A stretch of DNA of 64,000 nt, from NCBI GenBank assembly GCA_017656305.1, contig JACDOG010000006.1, positions 78,282 through 142,281 of the forward strand, read 5' to 3'. The stretch's first letter is position 1. Each line of letters begins with the position of its first letter. The notes below the pieces were generated by a model. It was not told where the DNA came from, ran no database searches, and worked only from the letters and a program-made list of their open reading frames with translations. A program made the translations under genes and the position numbers. Shown piece by piece: positions 53,571 through 62,286 of this stretch. Origin of the DNA: Thermoanaerobacteraceae bacterium. GTDB taxonomy: Bacteria; Bacillota; JADQBR01.

Positions 53571-54620
53571 ATGATGCGGTTCGCTAGATTGCTTGTTCTT
53601 ACCAGTATTGTTATTATGGTGATAATTTTAGCGGGATGTAGTAAAGTCAGCTCGGAAATTTCATTAAATAATACTGTCGAAGTAAATAAAAATATCGAAC
53701 CTAAAGAGGCTGGACCGCATCAACCGGTCCTCCAAAAAGAGCCTTATCATTTTGCATACATAAATAATGAAGGTCGTGTTGTCCTTTTGAGCAGTGCATG
53801 CAAACAAATAATCCCCACGGAAGGTAAAGTAATAGATTTTTCATGGTCCTCTACTGGCGAGCGAATAGCTCTTATTGTGGAAAAGGAAAAGGGCTCTACG
53901 CGGGAATTGGCTGTCTATCATATAAGAAAAGAAAAGCTTGAGCGAGTGCCCCAGTACTCGGATCCCTTTTTATCCAATGTAATGTGGGCTCCAAGAGGAC
54001 CATATATTCTTTTGGATTTCGGAACAGCAGGTGCTGGGAGAAGTTTTACGGTGGTCAAAGCAGGTCTTTGGGACAAAGTTCTAACCCAGGATTATTCGTA
54101 CCAGGTCTGTTGGGCACCTGATGGGGAATACGTGGCTTATGGTTTCCCTGTTGAAATTAATCCTCCGTTACCATTAGAAGACGGGAATTCCTCCAGTTTG
54201 GCAATTATTTCTGTAAAAGATAGCACGTATAAAATCCTAGTTGAGGGCAATGCCCGGTTTTTATATTTTCCTAAATGGTGGTTATCCAACAATACCATAA
54301 TTTATCAAAAATTAACTGTAGACGGTTCGGAAGAACCTAGCCTATTCCAGCTTGATATGACTAACGATACTCAGATGAGCTTAGATGAGTTGCCTTATCC
54401 ATATAACAGAAAGCTTGTTATTAATAAAGTACCACGTAACTTAGTCGAATGTTTTGTGGACTATTCCTGGTCACCTGATCAGAAAGATATTGCTTTTTGG
54501 GTTAACAAAGGTGGTCATTACCAAATATATTCTCTTAATTGGGAAACAGGACAAATTTCCTTTTTAGACAATGGTTTTCTCGGGAAATGGGTACCCAGAG
54601 TTCCTTCTTCAAAGAACTGA
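53571..54620 (+). CDS. TolB-like beta-propeller lipoprotein
   Basis: 349 residues with a lipoprotein signal (LVLTSIVIMVIILAGC, lipobox LAGC with Cys near residue 23). A mature part of repeated WD/TolB-like blades follows: FSWSSTGERIALIVEKEK, VMWAPRGPYILLDFG, VCWAPDGEYVAYGFP and YSWSPDQKDIAFWVNKGGHY. It should be attached to the outer face of the membrane. Function unknown. TAGGAGGG precedes the tandem ATGs at 53571/53574. It directly follows the C39-like remnant by 21 bp and may once have shared its transcript. Confidence 0.85.
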   Translation: MMRFARLLVLTSIVIMVIILAGCSKVSSEISLNNTVEVNKNIEPKEAGPHQPVLQKEPYHFAYINNEGRVVLLSSACKQIIPTEGKVIDFSWSSTGERIALIVEKEKGSTRELAVYHIRKEKLERVPQYSDPFLSNVMWAPRGPYILLDFGTAGAGRSFTVVKAGLWDKVLTQDYSYQVCWAPDGEYVAYGFPVEINPPLPLEDGNSSSLAIISVKDSTYKILVEGNARFLYFPKWWLSNNTIIYQKLTVDGSEEPSLFQLDMTNDTQMSLDELPYPYNRKLVINKVPRNLVECFVDYSWSPDQKDIAFWVNKGGHYQIYSLNWETGQISFLDNGFLGKWVPRVPSSKN

Positions 54621-55147
54621 GATTAATTTTTTATGAGTTAAAGTTAAGATTCTCTAGTGATTATAGTTTGTTTAAAGGAGATACTCAACAAGAGCTGATA
54701 ATTTTGGACAGGCCCATTGATGAATCTACCAAAAACTACGTACTCTTAAGAAATATAAACAATGCTAAAATTGGCGAGAAAATAAAGTTATACATTTATG
54801 CCAACATAAAAGAGTCCATAGAGAATTCTCGCTTTTTCGAGGGATATCTTAATGATGCTAAGTTAAAGAAAAAACAACCCATCGCAGTTTTTGCCTTGTT
54901 TAACAACGAGTTACAACCATTACTTTATGATAAAGACTCAGAGAATGAGATAAAATTCTATGAAGTGGACTTGGGTGAAACGTTTTTGATTACACCTGAA
55001 CTAATATTAACTAAACCTGGAACTCTTCGTATAATCATTGTTTCTTACCTCTATGCGTATCCTGAGCTGCTGCTAGGTTCTTATAAAATCACTACCTGGA
55101 GTACCCCTCTTCTTTCGGAAGAAGTAGCCATTCAGGTTAAAGAATAA
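54587..55147 (+). CDS. Hypothetical protein, possibly truncated
   Basis: About 186 residues from ATG 54587, overlapping the end of the lipoprotein gene in another frame; no good ribosome-binding site is visible. The sequence (SLFKGDTQQELIILDRPIDE, VLLRNINNAKIGEKIKLYIY, LLGSYKITTWSTPLLSEEVA) looks like an all-beta, extracellular-type domain with Lys/Glu/Asn richness, but no signal peptide is attached. It may be the C-terminal part of a larger protein joined to the lipoprotein by a frameshift, or a separate gene with lost start. I recognise no family. Confidence 0.5.
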   Translation: MGTQSSFFKELRLIFYELKLRFSSDYSLFKGDTQQELIILDRPIDESTKNYVLLRNINNAKIGEKIKLYIYANIKESIENSRFFEGYLNDAKLKKKQPIAVFALFNNELQPLLYDKDSENEIKFYEVDLGETFLITPELILTKPGTLRIIIVSYLYAYPELLLGSYKITTWSTPLLSEEVAIQVKE

Positions 55148-55191
55148 AAAGAAGTCTTACAGTGCCGGTACTTTAAATCTTAAATGAGGAG

Positions 55192-55308
55192 TTGATTGTA
55201 ACTGGGCTTGCATGCCCTTTAATTTGCAGTGCAGTTTGGGCGGTTATATGTATTACTGGCGACATGAATACCTGCCCAATGATTTGTGATATGCTTGGTT
55301 ACTGTTAA
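55192..55308 (+). CDS. Possible 38-residue six-cysteine peptide
   Basis: A frame from TTG 55192 encodes 38 residues with six Cys in the pattern C-x3-C-x7-C-x7-C-x3-C-x5-C, ending in Cys (TGLACPLICSAV, AVICITGDMNTCPMIC, DMLGYC). A GAGGAG site abuts the TTG with no spacing, so the start is doubtful; the frame is open back to 55177. Regular spacing and small size resemble disulfide- or thioether-rich secreted peptides, but it could be chance. No modification enzyme is encoded nearby. Confidence 0.25.
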   Translation: MIVTGLACPLICSAVWAVICITGDMNTCPMICDMLGYC

Positions 55309-55488
55309 TAATTAATAAGCTAACTGATAGTAATCTTAAAAGGGGAAGCTAATATGTAGGTTGTTAGGCCTCCACATTATTTCCCTTTTAAAATCATGCA
55401 TATTATTATTGGCATAATGAAAGTGCTAACGCCATACCGTAGCCACCATCTATCAGCTCAAGAGGAACTAATGAAAGGGGGTGCTAGT

Positions 55489-55746
55489 TTGAATTACTTA
55501 AAATTTCTTTTTGTTCCTTTTATAATTGCTCCTGTAGCGTTTTTTATCGGATATAGATTAAGACCAGTTGTCCCTAAGAGGAAAAGGCTAGCTGTAGGAT
55601 TTATACTATCTATTACTGTTTTAACTCTAGTATTAGGGATAGACTTATTTTTCCCGGTCTTTAAAGTTTCTCAAACTGGTATTGGAACCGCTATAGCTAT
55701 AGGTTTTCCCCTTGGCTTGGCGGGACCACCGTATAAAGAAAAATAA
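55489..55746 (+). CDS. Small two-helix membrane protein
   Basis: 85 residues from TTG 55489 with AAAGGGGG 7 nt upstream. Two or three membrane helices (FLFVPFIIAPVAFFIGY, LAVGFILSITVLTLVLGI, a weaker GTAIAIGFPLGLAG) are separated by a basic loop (RPVVPKRKR). No known family. Upstream, 55309-55488 holds no gene. It lies in the zone of secreted and broken genes downstream of the agr-type locus; a role is not visible. Confidence 0.6.
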   Translation: MNYLKFLFVPFIIAPVAFFIGYRLRPVVPKRKRLAVGFILSITVLTLVLGIDLFFPVFKVSQTGIGTAIAIGFPLGLAGPPYKEK

Positions 55747-55909
55747 TGTAGACGAAATTTTTAATGTAGGTCAAGTAAGACCCTCTATGTCAATATAAAG
55801 AGTAAAAATTAATAATTTCGAAAAGCCTATTTGAAACCTTGACGTAACCTGATTTTTTGTAAGTGAAGGACCTTCTTTTATAATAAGTTTTTCTGAAAGG
55901 ATGCTCTTA

Positions 55910-56778
55910 ATGTTGAAAAAATTATTAACTACAATTATAACCTGAAATTGGCAAGTAAATAGCTTCGCTCTGACTATCAGTGCCTAAAACCACTTTGACA
56001 ACCAGATATATCCAGCCAATCAGGTAAAGATTAGCCCTGTAGCTTTTACTACGGGCAGCGTGGAGACGGCACGAGAACTCATTCATTTAAACCGTATAAG
56101 GTAGATTTACCAAAGCGAGTGGTAGATGCTTCAGGTCATAGCCATGTAATGGCTCTATTAGAGGACGGCAGTGTTTATACATGGGGCAGCAACTTTTTTG
56201 GCGAAATAGGAGACGGAGCTCCCGTGGCTTATAAACCAGGTGGGGAATTAATTGAAAATACTTTATTGACACCATACAAAGTTGATTTTGACAAAAAAAT
56301 AATAGCCATTGCTACAGGAAGGGGTGTAAGCTATGCGTTGGATGAAAACGGTGTTTTATATTCTTTCGGTGCAAACGATGTGGGGCAACTAGGTATAGCA
56401 GACGACAAGGTTGTTGCCTCATCTACTCCCCTCAGAGTAGCTATTCCTAAAAAGGTTAAAATGATAGTTTCGGGTGACTTTCATGCCCTTGCCCTGGCTG
56501 AAGATGGTACACTGTATAGCTGGGGATATAATAGTAGGGATGGTGAAATTAGTCTTACAGGAACAGGTTCAACTGAAAGAGTTATTTACGAACCACAAAT
56601 AGTCACGATTCCCGGCGAGATTGTTTCCATATCGGCAGGTAATGGTCATACATTTGTGATAATAAAAGAAAATGGGATTTATGGATGGGGAGATAATAGC
56701 TATGGACAGATAGACCCCGATCTTCCAGCAAGAATAAACACGCCAACAAAAATAACCTTAAATATTGGAAGCAAGTGA
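55910..56778 (+). pseudogene. Broken RCC1-repeat protein
   Basis: ATG 55910 after AAAGG begins a signal-like MLKKLLTTIIT and stops at once (TGA near 55943). The RCC1 beta-propeller is readable only from about 56040 on: YGQRGDGTRTHSFKPYKVDL, HSHVMALLEDGSVYTWGSN, YALDENGVLYSFGANDVGQLG, HALALAEDGTLYSWGYNSRDG and HTFVIIKENGIYGWGDNSYG. At least one frameshift and a stop separate the parts. The 3' end is cut by a VanZ fragment. The intact ancestor would be a secreted regulator-of-chromosome-condensation-type repeat protein. Confidence 0.8.
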
Positions 56779-56785
56779 TAGCGTC

Positions 56786-57037
56786 GTGGCTCCTTTTGGG
56801 TTTCTTTTACCCTTGATTTGGAAGGGCGCAAATACGTTGAGGAAAGTGGTTGCCACAAGCTTTTTGCTATCATTATCGATCGAGTTGTTGCAGTTGATTA
56901 TTCCGGGCAGGGCGGCTGATGTGGATGATCTTATTTTGAATGCCTTCGGTCTCTTGTTTGGGTTTTTGGCCTTCAAATTGTTTGATCTGTTACTGAGATT
57001 GATAACTAAAGAAAAAAGATTGAGTGAGTCCCGATAA
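56786..57037 (+). pseudogene. Truncated VanZ-like gene (C-terminal duplicate)
   Basis: The 84 codons from VAPFGFLLPLIWKGANTLRK to the end are almost the same as the C-terminal part of the intact VanZ-like gene at 61440, and DNA similarity continues about 80 bp past the stop (to ~57117; matching block 61750-62083). The N-terminal half is missing and the fragment abuts the broken RCC1 gene 8 bp after its stop. A duplication/recombination scar rather than a gene. Confidence 0.9.
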
Positions 57038-57170
57038 GCAAGCGGCATTTCGTACCAGGAGTTGGTATCCAACAAATACGGCAGGTAAAGTCCTGCCCCA
57101 GGGTGACTGTTAAAAAATTATCAACCACAAACTTCAGAGAGATGCTAGCTTCTACTCACAAGACATAAAG

Positions 57171-59285
57171 CTATATACTTACTTCATCCAGCAGGTGCAA
57201 ATCGTATCGTTTAATAATCGCTATTAGTTTCAGCGGATATTTGGAGTCAGTAGCATAGCCAGCACGTCGTAATGCCCACGCTCCCTGAGTGCTGTTGTGC
57301 ATCACCGCTCTAAACGGCTCGTACCTTCTGGCTGTGAGCAAAAGTTTTTTGTGATCCGCCCAGCTTTCAGCCGGGTTATTGTAAGCTCTGAATGCTGCAT
57401 CCACGCGGAAGGTATTTCCGTTATATTCTTCCCAGGTATTGGAGATTACTGAACCGGCTGGACCCTGGCCTTTGATGCCAAACAGGTTATAGGAGAGCCG
57501 ACCGGTATACTTATTCACCGGCGTGTACTGCCCCCAACCTGTTTCTAGGATAGCCTGGGCGGCTTGTAGCGCTGCAGACATACCTGTTCTTTCCTGCGAT
57601 TGTTTAGCCAGTTGGGATACAAAATCTAAAAACTTGCTTTTTTCTATTACCGGCTGAGGCTTGTATACCGGCCCCAAATAAACCTTTACCGGGATAGCCT
57701 CACTTGTTATTTTCTCCCCTGAAATGGTGGTAGCTACGGCTTGAATCTGCCACGATCCAGAGTCCTTTTCTTCAGGTGTCCAGGAGTATTCCGCCTGGGA
57801 AGCACTGCCGCTGGCAATCACCCGTTTTTCTCCTGTTTCAGGGTTTAGTAATTGGTATGTGATACTACTAAGGGGAACATTAGCCGATGACTGCAGTTTT
57901 ACCGTCCCTGTCAGCACCTGGTTGGGACCTACGGATTCCAGAAGCAGTACTGGCTTTGCCGGTACCTGAATAGTAATAGGCTCAGTGGTATAAGTATTGC
58001 CCTCAGTGTCCGTTACTTTTGCCGTTAATTTCCACGTTCCTGCCTGTTCCGGTCCTGGAAACCACTTGTAGCTCAACTGACCGTCCGCTGGCAACAGGAT
58101 TTCTTCTTTTCCTGTCTTTGTATCTTTCAGTATGTACTCTGCTCTGCTGACAAGGAAGTTTCGGGAAAACCAAAGCGTAACCGGTCTTTCCACTGTGGCG
58201 CCAGGGGATACCCCTCTTAATTGTAGCTTTCTTTTTATGTCTACTTTCACGGTCACGGGCGGGCTGTAATAGGCCTGTCCGGAACGGTCATAGGCTATAG
58301 CGCGGATAGAAGTAGCGCCGTTATCCGCAAATTGAGGCATCCAGGTGTAAGTACCTTGAGGATCCGTTTCACCTGTAACCATTACGTTTCCTGTATCGAT
58401 GTTAGTTATTTCATACTTTACATACTCGGCTACAAAGTTTAAGTCCACTCTAAGAGAAACACTATCCTCTACCACCTGTTCCTGAACTATACCCGCCAAT
58501 GCCACCTGGGGCGCAACTGCCAGTTCCACGGGGATGACACAGCCAGCCAGGAAACGGCCCTCTTGGGCATAGATTACAGCAGCCAGCACGCGAATACCGT
58601 TGTAAAACGGGTCGGGCAGCCATTGGTATATTCCCTTTAGGTCACTTCCCCTTGCTACAATTGGTCCCCGGCCTGTTTCCGGGTCAAGGAGTAGAAACCG
58701 TACTTCCGCAGCACCAGCAGGCGGTGTACCATTAAAACTGACCTGAAGTTCTGTGGTTCCAGTGATAGTTTGTCCAGGTTCTATAGACGGCAACGTCATA
58801 TCAAAGAAAGGGATAACGGTTGCAGGCACACTGGAATCGACATAAACAGTCCGGTCAAAGTCATTCCAGTTTACTGAGACACCCAAAGCGTTACTTACCA
58901 ATCTCAAAGGGACAAAGGTACGATTGCCAAAAATTTGTGGCGGAACGTCTGACAACCCATAGGTAGTCCGATCTTCTGTGTAAGCAACCAGGCGATTATC
59001 AATCCGTAATTGAACTGAACGGTTACCCTTGGTGATAGTAACAGTCCTGCTTTCCGCATGCCACTCAACATAAGCCCCCAGTGTCTCAGAGACCAAACGT
59101 ACCGGTACCAGGGTACGGCCGTTTTTGATTATGGGTGGGGGCGATGCATCAATCACCCGACCGTCAATTACCAATTTAACAGCGTCAGCCGCTAATCCGG
59201 GAGACTCCGCCCAGATGAACATCACCAGCGCCAGAAACAGTGTTACACACACTCGCCAACCGTAAAAAAGCCTCCTTGAATGCAT
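57171..59285 (-). CDS. Secreted glucosaminidase with copper-amine-oxidase-type N-terminal domains
   Basis: 704 residues: signal peptide (VCVTLFLALVMFIWAESPGLAA), a copper-amine-oxidase N-terminal-like domain in two halves (residues ~35-150, KNGRTLVPVRLVSETLGAYV and GNRTFVPLRLVSNALGVSV), then four or five Ig-like beta repeats (~165-545). The C-terminal Glucosaminidase/FlgJ-type domain (~550-700) contains LQAAQAILETGWGQYTP with the likely catalytic Glu and YNLFGIKGQ. Expected to cleave peptidoglycan glycan strands outside the cell. ATG with AAAGGTGAGG upstream. One of two proteins here sharing the stalk-like N-terminal domain (see 62287). Confidence 0.9.
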   Translation of the reverse strand: MHSRRLFYGWRVCVTLFLALVMFIWAESPGLAADAVKLVIDGRVIDASPPPIIKNGRTLVPVRLVSETLGAYVEWHAESRTVTITKGNRSVQLRIDNRLVAYTEDRTTYGLSDVPPQIFGNRTFVPLRLVSNALGVSVNWNDFDRTVYVDSSVPATVIPFFDMTLPSIEPGQTITGTTELQVSFNGTPPAGAAEVRFLLLDPETGRGPIVARGSDLKGIYQWLPDPFYNGIRVLAAVIYAQEGRFLAGCVIPVELAVAPQVALAGIVQEQVVEDSVSLRVDLNFVAEYVKYEITNIDTGNVMVTGETDPQGTYTWMPQFADNGATSIRAIAYDRSGQAYYSPPVTVKVDIKRKLQLRGVSPGATVERPVTLWFSRNFLVSRAEYILKDTKTGKEEILLPADGQLSYKWFPGPEQAGTWKLTAKVTDTEGNTYTTEPITIQVPAKPVLLLESVGPNQVLTGTVKLQSSANVPLSSITYQLLNPETGEKRVIASGSASQAEYSWTPEEKDSGSWQIQAVATTISGEKITSEAIPVKVYLGPVYKPQPVIEKSKFLDFVSQLAKQSQERTGMSAALQAAQAILETGWGQYTPVNKYTGRLSYNLFGIKGQGPAGSVISNTWEEYNGNTFRVDAAFRAYNNPAESWADHKKLLLTARRYEPFRAVMHNSTQGAWALRRAGYATDSKYPLKLIAIIKRYDLHLLDEVSI

Positions 59286-59555
59286 TAATCTACCTCACCT
59301 TTCTTCTGACCTGTTGATAAAATTTGATTAGCTTCTATGATCTTTGACGGTCAAAAGCGGTGGAAAGTTCCCAGATTTAACCCGTAGAAGGTAATCCGAT
59401 TTCCAGATGCATCTATACCACTGGTCTTGGTTAACCGTTAACTCTTTTTGATTTCGACAATTTACCATAGGGGAACCAAATAATGGTTTCTTTCGTCTAT
59501 TATTGAAAGGATAAATTTTTTATCCGGTAAATCTTACCGGAAGGAGATTTTGCAT

Positions 59556-59985
59556 TTGAAAGCTCTATCTGCGTACAAAGCCCTTGCAATAGCAGCACTT
59601 GCGCTCTCCCTGATATTTTCTACCTTAGCCTGTTCCCGATTTGCAGTCACCACCAGCACTTTCATGTCCAGAATTCAATTTAATGATAATTCCTGCCTGG
59701 TGAGTAGGATTATCATAAAAATCCCCTTTTTCTCTAATATCCGTATATTTACCAAAATGCTGGTAACATCGAATGGGTTAAAAACCTAAAATTAACTCTC
59801 GGACCTAAGGAATGCGAAATTCGAAAGCAGTACGAATTGGGTAAACCCTTTGAAAATGAGATGGCGACGAAGCTTCCCGTTGGAACAATAATTTATAACC
59901 CTGTCGAGAACCAACCAATACTTATTGCAGTACTCAACAGTATGGAAATAAGGTATTTGAGGCATTTGCTGGTGATACAGAATAA
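59556..59985 (+). pseudogene. Frameshifted lipoprotein gene
   Basis: TTG 59556 follows AAGGAG at 9 nt and starts a lipoprotein signal (YKALAIAALALSLIFSTLAC, lipobox TLAC). The frame then ends at 59789. Downstream, another frame reads EWVKNLKLTLGPKECEIRKQ, YELGKPFENEMATKLPVGTI and IYNPVENQP. After a further shift it reads YCSTQQYGNKVFEAFAGDTE to TAA at 59983-59985. At least two frameshifts make it non-functional. No family recognised. Confidence 0.65.
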
Positions 59986-60058
59986 ATGATCAAGAAGGAA
60001 TAACATCTTTTATATAGGCGACCGCCGTTAACCCATTTTCCATAGAGATGGTGAAAGG

Positions 60059-60412
60059 ATGAGGATTCAGAGAACTGCACTAATAATTGGAACTACAGCT
60101 GCTTCCTTTAGCATTTTATTGTGGTTGTTGATGATATTTTTTTTAAACCCTTACAGACCCGTAGCCAACAGTGACGCTGTGGTCGTCACCTTTGCTACGC
60201 TCTTATCCCCTGCATGCCTTGCTTTGTATTCTTCCTTGCGCTTAAGAACCGGACTCATGTTCGTCTCGTTTTTTTGGTCTCTACCAGCCAGTCTTTACCT
60301 CACCGGTACCCCAGGAATCTTTAGTTTTTTTGGGTTGACGTCTATTTTATACCTTTTTTCAGCAATTCTAATGACGGTAGGGAAAAAGCAACCAAATTGG
60401 CCACAAGATTGA
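60059..60412 (+). CDS. Hypothetical membrane protein
   Basis: 117 residues with four predicted membrane helices (ALIIGTTAASFSILLWLLMIF, VVVTFATLLSPACLALYSSL, TGLMFVSFFWSLPASLYL, FGLTSILYLFSAILMTVG). No charged active-site motif and no known family. GGTGAAAGG directly precedes the ATG. It stands alone between a broken lipoprotein gene and an intact lipoprotein gene. Confidence 0.65.
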   Translation: MRIQRTALIIGTTAASFSILLWLLMIFFLNPYRPVANSDAVVVTFATLLSPACLALYSSLRLRTGLMFVSFFWSLPASLYLTGTPGIFSFFGLTSILYLFSAILMTVGKKQPNWPQD

Positions 60413-60508
60413 GGCAATAACGTTACTCCCCCCCGGTTTTGGTGGAAAGGCCTGTAGGGCTCGATTAAGAAGATACAATATGTTGCAAGAGGGGGCGAAG
60501 TTTACGGG

Positions 60509-61357
60509 ATGAAAAATAAGTTTTTCCAAAGAATCGCTGCAACGGTGGTCTTTGCTGTGATGATAATGTTATTACTGGCTGGATGCGGCCGTCTTCTCAA
60601 AACCAGTGACGGAGGCCGGACTTGGACATACCTTGAGCCCCGCCGGGACCCGGCCGCTGACAGTGGGCACCCAACCATCGAGCTGGAGTTTACCCCTGAA
60701 CCGGTGGAGGAATTGCCGACCGGCAAACCGGAAACGGGTTGGAAAGAAGCAGAGAGTGTAAACCTGACCGAAAAAATAGGGGAGGGCCAAGTTCATGTCC
60801 GCCTGTACGTAGAGGCTGGAAACAGTGATACGTTTCTTCAGGGAGAAGTGCGGGCAATTTTAGAGACTGATGCCGGCACATTCGACTTGGGGGTTGTCAG
60901 CTATTACGGGCTGCACAGTACAGACATTCGGTACCGGGATGTGAACGGTGACGGGCGGAATGAGCTGGTGATCACCGGGGGGATGGGCGCTGCCTACGGG
61001 GAGCGGAAAATCATAGGCTATGACCCCGCGAAAAAGCGGTGGGTCAAGCTTCTGACCATGGGAACACCCTATGACGCTGACATCGACGGAGATGGACGGG
61101 ATGATGTGGTGGCGGTATCCGGTGGGAGCCTCCCGGGGTACGTCTGGATCTACCGCTGGAACAAAGATCATTTTGAGAAGGCGGACGTAGCCGCTTCTAC
61201 CGGCAATACCTATGCTTACGTTAACAGGTTGGATGGGAAAGTATGGATTGAAGCAGGTAAATGGATAGCTGGTAAACCCAGCGAACCGCACTATTTCCAA
61301 TACCGGGACGGAAAGCTCGTAGAGATTCCCAAACCACCTATTCCACAATCGCGATAA
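60509..61357 (+). CDS. Lipoprotein with FG-GAP-like Asp-rich repeats
   Basis: 282 residues. A lipoprotein signal ends LLLAGC (Cys near residue 26). TSDGGRTWTYLEP recalls a BNR motif. A linker and a C-terminal domain carry two Asp-rich calcium-type loops, DVNGDGRNELVITGG and DIDGDGRDDVVAVSGG, as in FG-GAP/integrin-like propellers. Probably exposed on the outer membrane face; function unknown. It is preceded by AAGAGGGGG and followed after 82 bp by the intact VanZ-like gene. Confidence 0.8.
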   Translation: MKNKFFQRIAATVVFAVMIMLLLAGCGRLLKTSDGGRTWTYLEPRRDPAADSGHPTIELEFTPEPVEELPTGKPETGWKEAESVNLTEKIGEGQVHVRLYVEAGNSDTFLQGEVRAILETDAGTFDLGVVSYYGLHSTDIRYRDVNGDGRNELVITGGMGAAYGERKIIGYDPAKKRWVKLLTMGTPYDADIDGDGRDDVVAVSGGSLPGYVWIYRWNKDHFEKADVAASTGNTYAYVNRLDGKVWIEAGKWIAGKPSEPHYFQYRDGKLVEIPKPPIPQSR

Positions 61358-61439
61358 ACGTGCTGAATCAACGAGAGTTTAACTAAAACAATGTAATTAC
61401 GGATTTCATCGCCAACCTTATTTGGAAAGGGGGATTCTT

Positions 61440-62000
61440 GTGCTAATTGATTCCGATTTCATTTGGTTTATTGCTTTGGCAACCTGGGTTCCGTTTAGAA
61501 TCTTGGTTTTGATAGTGCGAAAGAGGAAAGAACAAAAAACTTCTTTCTCCGGAGAGTTACTGTTAAACTTGTTCTTCCTTTACCTTGTGGGTTTGGTGGG
61601 TGTAACCATCTTTCCTATTCCCATAGGAGTACCTTACTATGGTGATTATTTCCACGTCAATTTCATACCGTTTAAAAGCATCCAGGGATCGCTCAACCAT
61701 TCCTGGTATATGGTTCCGTTACGGAATATCGGCGGAAATTTAGTTTTACTGGCTCCTTTTGGGTTTCTTTTACCCTTGATTTGGAAGAGCGCAAATACGC
61801 TGAGGAAAGTGGTTGCCACAGGCTTTTTGCTATCATTATCGATCGAGTTGTTGCAGTTGGTTATTCCGGGCAGGGCGGCTGATGTGGATGATCTTATTTT
61901 GAATACCTTCGGTCTCTTGTTTGGGTTTTTGGCTTTCAAATTGTTTGATCAGTTATTGAGATTGATAACTAAAGAAAAAAGATTGAGTGAAACCCGATAA
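61440..62000 (+). CDS. VanZ-like family membrane protein
   Basis: 186 residues with about five membrane helices. VanZ-family marks are LYLVGLVGVTIFPIP, the conserved NFIPFKS-type loop, RNIGGNLVLLAPFGFLLPLI and ELLQLVIPGRAADVDDLILN. VanZ of Enterococcus gives low teicoplanin resistance; most family members have no known role. GTG 61440 follows GGAAAGGGGG. Its 3' half and downstream sequence are duplicated at 56786-57117. Confidence 0.88.
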   Translation: MLIDSDFIWFIALATWVPFRILVLIVRKRKEQKTSFSGELLLNLFFLYLVGLVGVTIFPIPIGVPYYGDYFHVNFIPFKSIQGSLNHSWYMVPLRNIGGNLVLLAPFGFLLPLIWKSANTLRKVVATGFLLSLSIELLQLVIPGRAADVDDLILNTFGLLFGFLAFKLFDQLLRLITKEKRLSETR

Positions 62001-62125
62001 GCAAGCGGCACTTCGTGCCAGGGATTGGTATTCAACAAATATACAGGCAGGTAAGTTCCTATCCCAGGTGACTGTTAAAAAGTGGCCAAAGCAGTTCGTA
62101 TTTAAGGGGTGAGGCAGTTGGAACA

Positions 62126-62236
62126 GTGGACTTTGCCGGTATTGCTGGTGGTAATATCACTTTCATCTTTTTACTTGTAAAGGTTGCGTCTATTGACCGA
62201 ACTTTAAAAGAAGTAGCTAAAAAGTTAGACAATTGA
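62126..62236 (+). CDS. Possible 36-residue membrane peptide
   Basis: A 36-codon frame from GTG 62126 reads MDFAGIAGGNITFIFLLVKV followed by an amphipathic ASIDRTLKEVAKKLDN. A membrane helix with such a tail is common in small Firmicute proteins. An overlapping frame (TTG 62118, VLLVVISLSSFYL) competes, and no strong ribosome-binding site is present, so this may also be a frameshifted remnant. Confidence 0.3.
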   Translation: MDFAGIAGGNITFIFLLVKVASIDRTLKEVAKKLDN

Positions 62237-62286
62237 TAGCTGCCAACTTTTTATTACTTACTCTCGCTAAAAAGGAGGGTTTGCTA

